From Nocardioides potassii (GTDB lineage Bacteria; Actinomycetota; Actinomycetes; Propionibacteriales; Nocardioidaceae), in contig NZ_JAKJHZ010000007.1 in assembly GCF_021648885.1 (NCBI RefSeq), positions 62,001 to 126,000 on the forward strand: DNA of 64,000 nucleotides. Direction: 5' to 3'. The notes under the pieces are model-generated. The model was given only the letters and a program-made list of their open reading frames with translations, made no database searches and was not told the DNA's origin. The number at the start of each line of letters is the position of its first letter. Positions within the stretch are counted from its first letter, which is position 1. The position numbers and the translations under genes were made by a program. Positions 18,291 through 26,825 of the stretch are shown here, piece after piece.

Positions 18291-19334
18291 GTGCCCGCAC
18301 CGACCGCGATCGACCTCTTCGCCGGCGCCGGCGGTGCCACCCAAGGTCTGCGGGACGCCGGTTTCCGCGTCGTCGCCGCCGTCGAGAACGACGCCCACGC
18401 GGCGGCGAGCTGGCGTCTGAACCACCCCGGGAAGATGTTCGAGAGCGACGTGCGCGAGGTCGCCACCGCGGACCTCGCGGCGCTGCTGAACGGGGCGCGG
18501 CTCGACCTGCTCAAGGCGTGCCCGCCCTGCCAGGGGTTCTCGTCACTACGGGGGGCCAACGACCCCGACGCCGCGCGCAACGACCTCGTGCTCGACACGA
18601 TCCGTCTCGTGGACGGTCTGACGCCCCGCGCCGTGCTCCTCGAGAACGTCCCCGGCCTGCGCCGCGACGCCCGGTTCCCGAACCTCGTCGCCGCGTTGCG
18701 CGAGCGCGGGTACGGGCTGCGCGACTACCTCGTGGAGGCGAGCGCGCTGGGCGTCCCGCAGCGCCGCCGCCGGCTCGTCCTCATCGCCGTGGACCTCGCC
18801 GGGTCGACGCCACCGCCCGACACCCTCGACGAGCTCATCCCCCCGTCGCGCAGACCCGACGGCGTCACCGCCGGTGAGGCCCTCGCCCGCCTGAGCGACG
18901 CCCTGCCGGAGGGCGACCCGTGGCACCGGTGGCGGCAGAGCCGCCCGGCGGTGCGCCGGCGTATCGAGGCCGTACCGGTCGACGGGAACCGCTTCGACCT
19001 CCCGGCCGAGCACCAGCTCGAGTGCCACACCCGCCTTGGCAAGCAGGTCGCCACCGCGAGCTACGGTCGCGTGAAGGCGGGTGCCGTCGCGCCCACCATG
19101 ACGACCCGGTGCACCACGCCGTCGTGCGGCAGCTTCATCCACCCGAGCGAGGACCGAGGCCTCTCGATCCGCGAGGCGGCCGCGTTCCAGACCTTCCCCC
19201 ACGACTACCTGTGGTCGGGAGGGTACGACTCGGTGGAACGACAGATCGGCAACGCGGTCCCGGTAGGCATGGCCCGAGAGTTGGGGAGCGCCGTCCTGCG
19301 ACTGCTCGACGGCGAACTCCCGGACGCGGATTGA
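18291..19334 (+). CDS. dcm: DNA (cytosine-5-)-methyltransferase
   Basis: A complete 347-residue C5 methyltransferase. Visible motifs are I (DLFAGAGG, residues 8-15), IV (ACPPCQGFS with catalytic Cys80), VI (LENV), VIII (QRRRR) and X (GNAVP near the C-terminus). It methylates cytosine in a recognition site set by the variable region between motifs VIII and IX, about residues 165-250; the site cannot be read from sequence. Start GTG 18291. It overlaps the next gene by TTGA, and it is the natural partner of the broken vsr gene at 8.6-8.9 kb and of the adjacent ATPase-nuclease. Confidence 0.95.
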   Translation: MPAPTAIDLFAGAGGATQGLRDAGFRVVAAVENDAHAAASWRLNHPGKMFESDVREVATADLAALLNGARLDLLKACPPCQGFSSLRGANDPDAARNDLVLDTIRLVDGLTPRAVLLENVPGLRRDARFPNLVAALRERGYGLRDYLVEASALGVPQRRRRLVLIAVDLAGSTPPPDTLDELIPPSRRPDGVTAGEALARLSDALPEGDPWHRWRQSRPAVRRRIEAVPVDGNRFDLPAEHQLECHTRLGKQVATASYGRVKAGAVAPTMTTRCTTPSCGSFIHPSEDRGLSIREAAAFQTFPHDYLWSGGYDSVERQIGNAVPVGMARELGSAVLRLLDGELPDAD

Positions 19335-21070
19335 GCACCGGCCCCGCAGGCGCGGCCGGACCAGCCGAACCACCGCCTCCCGACACCGACCCCGCAGACC
19401 CCGGAGTCGAGCCGGGCGTCGAGCCCGGGGCCGACTGCGGGGCCGATTCCGCCGCCCTCGCGCGAGAGAACGCCACCCGCGACGTCGCCTGGATCGGCGA
19501 GGCCTGGCGCTGGTACGACGTGCCCTACCGCGTTTGCGGTTGGCTGGCCACCGGGTGGCGGCGCAGAGCCATGGGGTGGCGCGTTGCCCGACACCTCGGC
19601 CGGTGGCGCGACCGGCTCACCGGGTTCAACGACCTGGAGCGCGAGCGGGCCGCGCCGCTGGACGGCTGGTTCGACAACCTGATCGTCCCCAGCGACGAGC
19701 GGGTGGCGCAGGGCGGCGTCTGGGTGGTCGAGGTGTTCCCGCCGAGCATGTACGGCCAGCTCGTGAAGTCCCTGCGGCGCAACGGCTGGGACCGGGACGA
19801 CTTCGTGCGCCACCACGACAGCTCCAACACCGAGCGCGTCGAGCAGGCGCGGGCAGGTCGGGGTTGGACGTGGTGGCGACTCGGCGAGGTGGTGGGCCCG
19901 CGAGCCGCGTCGTCCGGCCCGGGCACCTACCGCGACGTCCTGCCGCCGGCTTTCGATTCCGTCGACCTGCGCGCGACCCAGGTCGGCACCAGCCTGACCA
20001 TCGTGTCGGCCCTGTTCCTCACGAGCGAGATCGGCATGGGCGCCCTCGACGAGACGTGGCACGCGACCCACGAGCCGCGCGTGACGTGGAGGGGGTTGCG
20101 CCGGCCCACCGTGGAGGGACGTCACTTCGCGGCCATCCGAGCGGGCCAGTCGGAACGTCAGCGGTTGCATGACTCGGCCCGGGACTGGCTGGCGGAACGG
20201 TGCGCGGGTTCGTTCGCCACATCCCCCGGACGGCACCCCGTGATCGACATGACCCTCTTCGACCGCTTCGACCCGTGTTCCGAGTCCCCGTCGCGCGACC
20301 TGAGGGAGGCGCTCCGAGCGCTCGGATTGGCGGATCTCGACTTCGGTCGCTACGAGTCCCCCCAGATGCCGGGACTCGCCCTGGTGCAGTCGCCGACCGT
20401 CCCGAGCGGGTACGACGTCCTCCACAACTGCTGGGGCGCGGTCGGCCAGGCCGACCGCGTCGTCGAGGTGAACGAGTGGCACGGCTACCCACAGCCCGAC
20501 AACGCCGCCGATGTCGCCCACCGCTTCAACGACGAGCTGAGGTCGTTCGCGCAGTACCTGGCCGTGCACCGGTACCTCGACAACCTCGGGACCGACTACG
20601 CCATCGCCCGAGACGCCGCCTCCCGCCAGCATCGCCGTTTCCGGAGTCGTGAGCTCAGGCTGCTCCGGCGCCGGGTCCTCACGACCGGTCTGGACCTGGC
20701 GACGGTCGGTCCCGACACCGCGCGGATGTGGGACGAACCCTGGCGGTCGTTCGTGCCTCTCGAGATCCTCTGGAAGGAGGCGGACGCCGTCGACGCGGGC
20801 GAGTCAGCGGCCGCCGGTGTCGACTATCTGCGAGAACTGGCTGGCCTTCGGAGCACAGCAGTCGACGAGCTGCGCGTCGCCGACGCCGCGTACAGGGACG
20901 CGCTCGTCACGGCGGCGTCCCTGGGCGCGAGCCTCGACGCGAACGCGACGGGGCGGTGGGCCCTGATCGTGTCCGGCGTCTCGCTGTTCGTGGCCACCGT
21001 GACGCTCCTCATCGCGGACGTCGGCAGCGAGACTCTGTGGGGACAGCTCATGTCCTGGCTAAGGGCCTGA
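19331..21070 (+). CDS. Unknown protein with C-terminal membrane anchor, coupled to methyltransferase
   Basis: A 579-residue protein that starts at TTG 19331, inside the stop of the methyltransferase gene (TTGA), so translation is coupled. The first 40 residues are Pro/Asp/Gly-rich. A large soluble part follows with no family I recognise (for example FPPSMYGQLVKSLRRNGWDRDD and LFDRFDP). Two long helices precede one or two hydrophobic segments at the C-terminus (GRWALIVSGVSLFVATVTLLIADV), an arrangement like CorA or a membrane-tethered effector. Coupling to the methyltransferase argues for a role in the same system. Confidence 0.7.
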   Translation: MSTGPAGAAGPAEPPPPDTDPADPGVEPGVEPGADCGADSAALARENATRDVAWIGEAWRWYDVPYRVCGWLATGWRRRAMGWRVARHLGRWRDRLTGFNDLERERAAPLDGWFDNLIVPSDERVAQGGVWVVEVFPPSMYGQLVKSLRRNGWDRDDFVRHHDSSNTERVEQARAGRGWTWWRLGEVVGPRAASSGPGTYRDVLPPAFDSVDLRATQVGTSLTIVSALFLTSEIGMGALDETWHATHEPRVTWRGLRRPTVEGRHFAAIRAGQSERQRLHDSARDWLAERCAGSFATSPGRHPVIDMTLFDRFDPCSESPSRDLREALRALGLADLDFGRYESPQMPGLALVQSPTVPSGYDVLHNCWGAVGQADRVVEVNEWHGYPQPDNAADVAHRFNDELRSFAQYLAVHRYLDNLGTDYAIARDAASRQHRRFRSRELRLLRRRVLTTGLDLATVGPDTARMWDEPWRSFVPLEILWKEADAVDAGESAAAGVDYLRELAGLRSTAVDELRVADAAYRDALVTAASLGASLDANATGRWALIVSGVSLFVATVTLLIADVGSETLWGQLMSWLRA

Positions 21071-21421
21071 CCGTCCGCCCCCGCAGCGAGCCCGGACAAG
21101 GCGAGTGGTGAGCTGTCCGGCGCGGGTGCGAGTTCGACGACGCGCGTTCGCGAGATGCGGCCCCCGGCCACGGTCTGAATGCTGAGCGTGTCCCGCCGCA
21201 CGCCAGAAGGTCTTACGCCGCCCGCACTGAAGCCCCTGCAGAGCATTTGCCCCGGTGGCTGCTGGTCGCAGGCGCGCGCGGGCGCGGCCGGCCCCGCTGC
21301 CTTGCCGGGGCCATCGCAAAGATTGCGCCGCAAAGTTCGTCTTCGAACCGCGCGCGCCGCTGGGGCGTCGAACTTGTCATGGGGTGCAGGATGCTTCGGT
21401 CAACCGCGCCGAGCTGCCACC
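21071..21421. other. Gene-free stretch (351 bases)
   Basis: No supported gene, clear terminator or repeat was seen. It lies at the right edge of the defence-like block, where the block's last + strand gene converges with the export operon read on the - strand, so it is a likely place for an old recombination boundary. Confidence 0.5.
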
Positions 21422-22654
21422 TCAGGTCCCGACCCGTAAGGCTTCGAGCGGTTGGACTCGTGCGGCTCGGATGGACGGGTACACCCCTGCGAGAACGGCC
21501 GCACAGGCGCCTAGAACGGGCCCGCCCAGTATTGCCTCCGGCGGGACCACAGCTGTCCAGTCGGCGCTCAGTGACGCGGCCAGGATGACCGATATGCCGA
21601 GCAGCGAACCGATGGCGCCGCCCACCAAGCCCGTGATGGTCGCCTCGGTCAGCACCTGAAACGCGATGTGCGCTGGCCTGGCGCCCAAGGCTCGGCGCAG
21701 TCCGATCTCGCCGGTGCGTTCAAGGACGGTGACCAGCGTGGTGTTGGCGATGCCGACCATGCCAACGACAAGGCACACGGCCGCCAGCAGCATGAACAGT
21801 CGGGTGATGTCGGCGTTGACGGCGTTGCCGAGCACCCTCGGGTCCGGCGGCGGGGTTACGTCGAATCGCTGTGGGGCTGCCGGGTCGATGGCGTGGGCGA
21901 GCTGGTCGGCTACGACCTGGCCTGCGCCGCGTTCGACGCTCACCCATCCCTGGGGCGAGGTGGAACCGCGCGGGTCGCCCCACAACCTACGGGCGGTGAA
22001 CGCGGGCACCAGCACGTTGTTGAGTAGTTCCGAGTGGCGCTCGACGCTGTCCATGACACCGATCACTGTGAAAGAAGTGCCGTTGACCGTGATGGCGGGA
22101 CTGGACTCCAGGTGATGGATCCCGTACCGATCGGCGACCAGGGAGCCGATGAGGGCCACTCTTGCCTCCGCGCGATCCACGATCGGGTCGAAGAGCTTGC
22201 CTTCACGGACGCGGGCGCGCGCGACGTTCAGCGCGCCAGCCGAGACCGCCATGACTCCGACCCCGCTGTCGCGCTGACCGCTCACTCCCAGCACCTGCGT
22301 CGGGGAGACCGCGCTGGTCTCCTGCGGGAGCTGCCAGACGAGACCGGCCTGTTCGACTCCGTCGATTTGCTGGACTCGCTGCTCGAAAGCCGGTGGAAAC
22401 GCCAGGCTCCGTACGGTGACCGGGTCCGCCACCTGGGAGACGGTCACCTCCGTGGCCGAGAGCGCGTTGAACCGCTGGTCGATCTGAGCGCGCGCGGTGC
22501 TCGTCAAGCCGACGACAGTGATCAGGACGCCCACTCCAAGCACGGTCCCGGCGGCGGTCAGCACGGAGCGCAGCCGCTTGGCAGCCAGGCTGGCGACGGC
22601 CTCGTCGACCAGGCCGAGCTTGTCGATGGAGATGCCCTTGGCGCGCTCACGCAT
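21422..22654 (-). CDS. ABC transporter permease (MacB/FtsX family)
   Basis: A 410-residue permease of the MacB type: one N-terminal transmembrane helix (LRSVLTAAGTVLGVGVLITVVG), a large extracellular domain (about 60-270), then three C-terminal helices separated by the FtsX-type loop TGEIGLRRALGAR. MacB-type exporters move proteins, peptides or lipids from the outer leaflet rather than across the membrane. It is the last gene of a four-gene operon and overlaps the ATPase gene by 8 bases. Confidence 0.9.
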   Translation of the reverse strand: MRERAKGISIDKLGLVDEAVASLAAKRLRSVLTAAGTVLGVGVLITVVGLTSTARAQIDQRFNALSATEVTVSQVADPVTVRSLAFPPAFEQRVQQIDGVEQAGLVWQLPQETSAVSPTQVLGVSGQRDSGVGVMAVSAGALNVARARVREGKLFDPIVDRAEARVALIGSLVADRYGIHHLESSPAITVNGTSFTVIGVMDSVERHSELLNNVLVPAFTARRLWGDPRGSTSPQGWVSVERGAGQVVADQLAHAIDPAAPQRFDVTPPPDPRVLGNAVNADITRLFMLLAAVCLVVGMVGIANTTLVTVLERTGEIGLRRALGARPAHIAFQVLTEATITGLVGGAIGSLLGISVILAASLSADWTAVVPPEAILGGPVLGACAAVLAGVYPSIRAARVQPLEALRVGT

Positions 22655-23363
22655 CGCGCCGCACCTCCCCGTCCTTCACTCGTAGTTGGACCGAACCGAC
22701 CCGGGCGATCGACGGGTCGTGCGTGACCATCACCAACGTCAGCCCGCCGGACTGCAGCTCGACAAGCAGCTCGACGATCGCGCCGCTGTTCTTGCTGTCC
22801 AGGTTGCCTGTCGGCTCGTCGCAAAGCAGGATCTGCGGATCCGCGACGAGCGCGCGTGCGATGGCCGCGCGCTGCTTCTCGCCCCCGCTGAGCGTCGCGA
22901 CCGTCTTGCGGGCTTTTGATTCTAGGCCGACGCGGGCGAGCCGATCCGCCGCGCGCTCCATCCGCGCGGCACGCGACAGGCCCGAGTAGAGACCTCCGAG
23001 CATGACGTTCTCGAGCACGCTCCGACTGGACATCAGGTGGAACGACTGAAACACGAAGGACATCTTCGTGGCTCGGAGCTGGGTCCTGAACTTGTCGGAG
23101 GCAGTTGCCGTGGGAACGCCGTCGACGACGATCTCGCCGCTGGTCGGGCGGTCGATCAACCCGAGAAGGCTGAGCAGGGTCGACTTCCCGGAGCCGCTAG
23201 GACCCGCGATGGTGGTGAGCGAACCGCTGGGGATGTCGAACGCGGCGTCGCGCAGAGCCTCGAAGGAGGTCGGGGACGACGCGTCTCCGAAGCGGCGACC
23301 GGCCCCCTGGATGCGATAGGCCGGCCCGTGTGGTCGGACCAAGCTCTCGGACGTGGTCATCAC
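22647..23363 (-). CDS. ABC transporter ATP-binding protein (MacB/LolD type)
   Basis: A 238-residue ATPase with Walker A GPSGSGKSTLL, signature LSGGEKQRAAIARAL, Walker B ILLCDEP and the switch histidine in VTHD. It powers the adjacent permease. The length and the GVPTATAS insert are normal for the LolD/MacB group. Its start overlaps the stop of the adaptor gene (ATGA). Confidence 0.93.
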   Translation of the reverse strand: MMTTSESLVRPHGPAYRIQGAGRRFGDASSPTSFEALRDAAFDIPSGSLTTIAGPSGSGKSTLLSLLGLIDRPTSGEIVVDGVPTATASDKFRTQLRATKMSFVFQSFHLMSSRSVLENVMLGGLYSGLSRAARMERAADRLARVGLESKARKTVATLSGGEKQRAAIARALVADPQILLCDEPTGNLDSKNSGAIVELLVELQSGGLTLVMVTHDPSIARVGSVQLRVKDGEVRRDA

Positions 23364-24646
23364 GCGCTCCCCGAGTCCGTGCCCACAACGACCGCGTCCC
23401 CCACTTGCAATGAACGGCGTTCGCTCGTCGTGACGCGGACGTAGCCGTCTCCGGCGAAGCCGACCATCACCTCAACAGGTCGAGCTTCGCCTTCTGAGAC
23501 CACGTGCACGAGGGTGGTGCCGTCGGCAGCCGTGCTGACCGCAGAAACAGGCACCGTGTAACCGGCTCCCTCGGATCGTGCGGTTTCCACGATGACGCGG
23601 GCGTCGGCGCCAAGCCAACGGGCGCCCAGCGGCTTGCTGGGACGGATTACGAACGTGGTTCCCGTCTGGTCGGACTCCGCAGCCTCCTCACCAGCCGCGG
23701 CGGCGGACCTTGACGCGCGCAGCACCCGCCCGCGACCGGATCCCGAGGGACTGAACAACATCTGCGCGCGGTCGCCGAGACGGATCCTTTCCGCATCGGC
23801 GCTCGTGGCCGTGCCGCGAACGACCAGCGGGCCGCTGGCCAGGGTGAGCACCTTGTCTTCCACCACGTCACCGACTTGCACCGAGACGTCACTGACCCTG
23901 GCCGGCAGGTCCGGGACGAAGACCAGCTCGCCGAGCACAACCTGGGCGCCCGCTTTGGTGTATGCCTCGCCGGCGGCTGCCTGGGCGCGCGCGAGATCTT
24001 CCTGGGCGAACTGCAAGCTCAGCGGGTCTGACTCGGTCTGGCGCAGCTGGGTGAGGTTGCGCGCCGCTGATCGCACGGCTTCCTCGGCGATCTCCACCTC
24101 CTCGTCACCGACGCGCTGGGGCTGGTATCCGTGCTCCTCGTACAGGGCCGCCACCGCTTGGGAGGTAGATGGTCCGAACACGCCTCTGGCGTCGTTGGTC
24201 CAGTGTCCGGCGCCGCCGAGCGCGAACTGCAACTGCCTCACGTCCGGCCCGGTCATTCCGGGCGACATCGTCCGGTACATGGGGATGCTGCCGCGCACGA
24301 CGATGAGCGGCCGACCGCTGATTTCGGCGAGGAGGTCGCCCGCCGCGACGGTGGATCCTTCACGCCGGCCCAGGCGCGTGAGGACGTTCGCGTCGACCCC
24401 GGCTGCCTGCTGGGCGCGCACGACAGTCTCGAACTGCGGGGTGACGACGGCGTCGAAGGCGACCGTGCGCCGCACGGCTTCGCGCGTGACGGGCGCGGTC
24501 AGTGTGGACGGTCGCGGAGGGGCGGCATCGGCTAGTGCCTGGGCCGGAGACTTGATGAGGTTCCCGGCGGCGAACCCGAGCGTGACTGAGGTCAGGACAA
24601 GCGCAAGACCGACTCCAAGGAGACGGTTCGCGGGACGGCGGGTCAC
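23360..24646 (-). CDS. Peptidoglycan-binding membrane-fusion-like adaptor
   Basis: A 428-residue secreted or membrane-anchored protein: an N-terminal helix (LLGVGLALVLTSVTLGFAAG) followed by a HlyD-like scaffold. A peptidoglycan-binding type 1 domain sits at about 165-215 (MSPGMTGPDVRQLQFAL, FGPSTSQAV), and a C-terminal beta-barrel region contains GYVRVTTSE. Such adaptors accompany MacB-like exporters in Gram-positive bacteria. The GTG at 24646 is chosen because it overlaps the stop of the lipoprotein gene (GTGA) and gives a proper signal anchor. Confidence 0.85.
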   Translation of the reverse strand: MTRRPANRLLGVGLALVLTSVTLGFAAGNLIKSPAQALADAAPPRPSTLTAPVTREAVRRTVAFDAVVTPQFETVVRAQQAAGVDANVLTRLGRREGSTVAAGDLLAEISGRPLIVVRGSIPMYRTMSPGMTGPDVRQLQFALGGAGHWTNDARGVFGPSTSQAVAALYEEHGYQPQRVGDEEVEIAEEAVRSAARNLTQLRQTESDPLSLQFAQEDLARAQAAAGEAYTKAGAQVVLGELVFVPDLPARVSDVSVQVGDVVEDKVLTLASGPLVVRGTATSADAERIRLGDRAQMLFSPSGSGRGRVLRASRSAAAAGEEAAESDQTGTTFVIRPSKPLGARWLGADARVIVETARSEGAGYTVPVSAVSTAADGTTLVHVVSEGEARPVEVMVGFAGDGYVRVTTSERRSLQVGDAVVVGTDSGSA

Positions 24647-25554
24647 TGCGCACCCTCCAGGATGGAACGCGCGCGGTCCAGCTGATCGTTGTGCTGCTTC
24701 AGCGACGCCTGGAGCTCGCCCTCGTGCTCGTCGATCAGGCGCTGCTGATACGCCACATCGACCGCGTGCCAGATGTCGACGTAGTCGGTCTCGAGGGCGC
24801 ACCTCAGGTCGAGCTTCGCCATCTTGAGCTGCACGGCGGGCGACGCGTCTTGGACGGAGTTGCCTGCGTCCCAGCGGTGGGTGAAGTCGTAGCCCCTCTC
24901 CTGCATGCACGCTGACCACTTCTCAGCGGCCGCGAGAGCCCGCGAGTCAGCCATCGTCTGCGCCCATGACTGCGCGAGGATGTCCTCGACGAGGGTCGCG
25001 CCTCCTGGTGCGGCGTCGCCACCCCACACGGTCCTGAACCCCTGCGCGCCGCATCCGCCCTCGGGCAGTGTCTCGCCGTCAGCGCTCTTGATCTGGCTCG
25101 GCTGGCCTGACGCGGTGTTGCCCGTCATGATCTCGGCCTCCAGGGCGGACGGGTTCCAGCCCCCGGCCTTGTCGTTGCCAGCGTCGGCGGCCGACGGCGC
25201 GGGCCGGTACCCGTAGCGCGACACCTCCGACTTGTTGATGACGCCGTAGCGCCGGACGCTGTCCAGCTCGATGAGACTCGGCTGGCTGGTGACGGAAACG
25301 GTGGCCTGTACACCGAACTGCGAGGCGCAGTCCTTCTGGGCGACGTTGACGGCCGCGAAGATGGCCTTGTCGTCGTCGGCCGAGCTGGCGTACCGCGCCA
25401 CCGGCAGGTCAATCTGCGTGGAGTTGGCGACGTGCACGACCTCGATCGCGGGTTCTCCGGCCTCTTGCCCCTTGGCAGAGCTGCACGCGCTCACAGTGAA
25501 AACGGCCATGGAGGCGATGAGGAGGGCTGAGGAACGGCGGTGGGAGCGGTTCAT
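24643..25554 (-). CDS. Secreted lipoprotein of export operon
   Basis: A 303-residue lipoprotein with a signal peptide and a lipobox ending in VSAC at about residue 24. The mature part has no family I can name. It contains four or more further cysteines (QKDC, EGGC, WSAC, LRC) that could form disulphides, and a helical C-terminal stretch. It is the first gene of the operon with adaptor, ATPase and permease. A role as accessory or immunity lipoprotein of the exporter is possible (inference). Confidence 0.75.
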   Translation of the reverse strand: MNRSHRRSSALLIASMAVFTVSACSSAKGQEAGEPAIEVVHVANSTQIDLPVARYASSADDDKAIFAAVNVAQKDCASQFGVQATVSVTSQPSLIELDSVRRYGVINKSEVSRYGYRPAPSAADAGNDKAGGWNPSALEAEIMTGNTASGQPSQIKSADGETLPEGGCGAQGFRTVWGGDAAPGGATLVEDILAQSWAQTMADSRALAAAEKWSACMQERGYDFTHRWDAGNSVQDASPAVQLKMAKLDLRCALETDYVDIWHAVDVAYQQRLIDEHEGELQASLKQHNDQLDRARSILEGAQ

Positions 25555-25734
25555 GATGTTCCGATCTCTTGGGGGTTCTGCTCCCTTCATGTCCGGCGGC
25601 GGGCTGGCTGTCCAACCGTCACCTCGGGTTTTTCGCATCCGATGGGCGAGCCTGGGTCCTTCGGTCGACCGCGTGCACCGGGGAGTCGTACTCGTCGAAG
25701 CGGGCGCGCCGCGTCGAGTCCGATCTGCACACGC

Positions 25735-25769
25735 AACAGGACCCGCCTCATCAGGAGGCGGGCCCTGTT
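25735..25769 (-). terminator. Hairpin terminator after secreted-protein gene
   Basis: AACAGGaCCCGCCTC (25735-25749) pairs with GAGGCGGGcCCTGTT (25755-25769) around a 5-base loop, with one mismatch. It lies 8 bases past the stop of the secreted-protein gene on the - strand and separates it from the export operon. Confidence 0.75.
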
Positions 25770-25777
25770 GTCGGCAG

Positions 25778-26194
25778 TCAGCTGAGCTGGAACGAGGTGG
25801 TGAGGTTGTTGAGGGCGCCCGAGAGTGTCTGACCACCCGAGCCGTAGTTGATCCAGCCGGTCAGCGCGGTGTCGAAGCCGGCGTAGCGGAAGAGCTTGGT
25901 GTCACACGAGTTGTAGTCCTGGGCGTACGACGCGGCGTTGTCCCACGCGTAGCTGGCCATGTTGCTGATGGAGAAGTCGACGTCGCCGGTCCCGCCGGTG
26001 CAGTCGCCGCTTCCGTAGCTGCGGAAGAAGTAGCCACTCCCGTCCACGTTCTGGCGGAACTGCCCACGCAGGACGTTTCCGTACTGCGTCCCGACGCTCA
26101 CGTTGGCCGTGGCCTCGGCGTGCGCGGGAACGGCCTGCATGACGGTGAAGAGGGTGCAGGCACCCAAACTGGCTACAGCGGCCTTCTTGAGCAT
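25778..26194 (-). CDS. Small secreted protein, peptidase-inhibitor I36-like
   Basis: A 138-residue preprotein. A signal peptide of about 27 residues ends at AHA, leaving a mature protein of about 110 residues with two cysteines. SYAWDNAASYAQDYNSC, then TGWINYGSGGQTLSGALNNLTTSF resembles the beta/gamma-crystallin-like fold of the Streptomyces peptidase inhibitor I36 family. A strong AGGAGA lies 7 bases before the ATG. It sits between the sigma-factor operon and the MacAB-like operon with its own terminator. It could be an inhibitor, a bacteriocin-like protein, or cargo of the exporter (inference). Confidence 0.65.
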   Translation of the reverse strand: MLKKAAVASLGACTLFTVMQAVPAHAEATANVSVGTQYGNVLRGQFRQNVDGSGYFFRSYGSGDCTGGTGDVDFSISNMASYAWDNAASYAQDYNSCDTKLFRYAGFDTALTGWINYGSGGQTLSGALNNLTTSFQLS

Positions 26195-26288
26195 GTTGTC
26201 TCCTTGGCGGTGAGTGATGAGGCTGGGTGCCTCTACCCCTCACCTGTTGGCGGGCCGCTCGAAAGCAACAGGAGAGCAACAAGTCTGT

Positions 26289-26825
26289 TTAGTGGTCTAG
26301 AACAGCTTCCATCCGCTCGGACTCTGCGCTAAGCGCGTCGCGCAGGCTCTTCTTCGCGACCCCATAGCGGCTTCTCACAGTCGAGGCGTTCAGACCGAGG
26401 ACCTGTGCGGCTTCGTTGAGGGACAGCCCATCCCAATGGACGAGTCGGACAAGCTCGCGCTGCGACTCCGGGAGACGTGAGACTGCGTCACGCACGGCGC
26501 CCATCTCCGAGTCGTCGGGGGCTTGCGGGGTGTTCCTGATCGTGGAGCGCAGTGCGTCGGCGAGCGTGTGCCGCCGGCGCGCTGTGCGGCGATGATTGGA
26601 CAGGACGTGGGCGGCAATGGTGTACATCCAGGCGCGCCGCCGGTCCGATTCCCACTGCGAGGTCTTGTCGATCTTCTTCCACGCGATCAACAAGGTCTCG
26701 CTGAGGAGATCTGCAGCGTCGTCGCGGGGGTCTACACGTCGCTCGAAGTAGCGCAGAAGGGCTGGCGAGGTCTCGCGTAGGAACTCGCGAGTCTCGGCCC
26801 GCTCGTCAGGCGAGAGCCTCGTCAC
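26289..26825 (-). CDS. ECF-type RNA polymerase sigma factor (second of two)
   Basis: A 178-residue sigma-70 family factor with region 2 (DAADLLSETLLIAWKKID, RRAWMYTIAAHVLSNHRR) and region 4 (LPESQRELVRLVHWDGLSLNEAAQVLGLNASTVRSRYGVAKKSL given in parts). It directs RNA polymerase to a small regulon. The GTG at 26825 overlaps the stop of the anti-sigma-like gene (GTGA). The secreted-protein gene begins 95 bases downstream on the same strand and may be a target. Confidence 0.85.
   Translation of the reverse strand: MTRLSPDERAETREFLRETSPALLRYFERRVDPRDDAADLLSETLLIAWKKIDKTSQWESDRRRAWMYTIAAHVLSNHRRTARRRHTLADALRSTIRNTPQAPDDSEMGAVRDAVSRLPESQRELVRLVHWDGLSLNEAAQVLGLNASTVRSRYGVAKKSLRDALSAESERMEAVLDH

Noticed and set aside
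21179-21439. A small + strand gene in the gap after the defence block
   Set aside because: Low-complexity translation without ribosome-binding site; overlaps the end of the export operon antisense.
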